NCBI GenBank assembly: GCA_016764875.1
Contig: JAESQX010000108.1
Span: 1 to 45,426 of the forward strand
Source: Gammaproteobacteria bacterium
GTDB taxonomy: Bacteria > Pseudomonadota > Gammaproteobacteria > Pseudomonadales > Pseudohongiellaceae
DNA: 45,426 nucleotides
Direction: 5' to 3'
Positions 45,394-45,426 of this stretch are shown piece by piece; position 1 is the stretch's first letter, and every line of letters begins with the position of its first letter. The notes beneath the pieces are model-generated. The model was not told the origin of the DNA and did not search any database. It saw only the letters and a list, made by a program, of their open reading frames with translations. The translations under genes and the position numbers were made by a program.

Positions 45394-45426
45394 GTTGAAG
45401 AACCAGGCGGGCATTCCCGGTATTAA

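Noticed and set aside
45070-45426. A plus-strand open frame running to the right edge
   Set aside because: It overlaps the gltB start and the likely gltBD promoter on the other strand, has no signature motif and is probably a chance frame.
1-45426. CRISPR arrays, insertion sequences, prophage and rRNA/tRNA genes
   Set aside because: I looked through the intergenic regions for regularly spaced repeats, transposase motifs, and RNA genes other than 6S, and saw none.

Overview
The window looks like chromosome of a free-living, probably marine, gammaproteobacterium. The main reason is the conserved block TIGR02449 small protein–zapA–6S RNA–5-formyl-THF cyclo-ligase opposite pepP–ubiH–ubiI, the arrangement found in Pseudomonas and relatives. 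Other genes fit this: split imuA/imuB under a LexA box, gltB–gltD, TonB-dependent transport and MMPL/RND export. The genetic code looks standard (TAA, TAG and TGA all end intact genes). No tRNA, rRNA, CRISPR, prophage or insertion sequence was recognised.

Layout. 1-1890 (minus): an SOS mutagenesis cassette with a textbook LexA box, but imuA and imuB each carry one in-frame stop and otherwise open frames, so the pair looks recently inactivated. 2107-3745: a 30-residue membrane peptide gene, then (minus) 5-formyl-THF cyclo-ligase, 6S RNA, zapA and a coiled-coil TIGR02449 protein. 3966-8931: pepP, ubiH and ubiI (aminopeptidase P and two ubiquinone-ring hydroxylases), with a DUF1499 lipoprotein and a MaoC-type hydratase on the opposite strand between ubiH and ubiI.

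8995-20000 is an accessory, mostly secreted or outer-membrane region: a tannase/feruloyl-esterase family enzyme, a secreted protein of unknown function, a LigB/DODA-type ring-cleaving dioxygenase, a DUF5916 barrel protein, a DUF3500 protein, a TonB-dependent receptor with a glycine-rich plug insert, and a beta-propeller of SMP-30 type. Together these suggest handling of aromatic esters or polyphenols. 20109-24798 (minus) is a three-gene unit of MMPL/RND transporter, LolA-like periplasmic carrier and DUF1302 outer-membrane barrel, which could form an inner-to-outer-membrane lipid route.

25035-35544 holds an orphan 62-residue gene with a strong terminator, an ABC exporter, a LysE-family exporter, a thiamine-binding MTH1187 protein, and an AT-richer two-gene island (28714-30476) coding for a QueC-like PP-loop enzyme translationally coupled to a GNAT acetyltransferase. 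The island is my best candidate for an undescribed system. It is followed by a zinc-ribbon-like membrane protein, a NatA/NatB-like ABC-2 pair and an MHS-family symporter. 35737-45426 has a large AsmA-family protein with tandem internal modules, then gltD and gltB (glutamate synthase) read leftward behind a long leader.

All functional names come from motif reading by eye; no database search was run.
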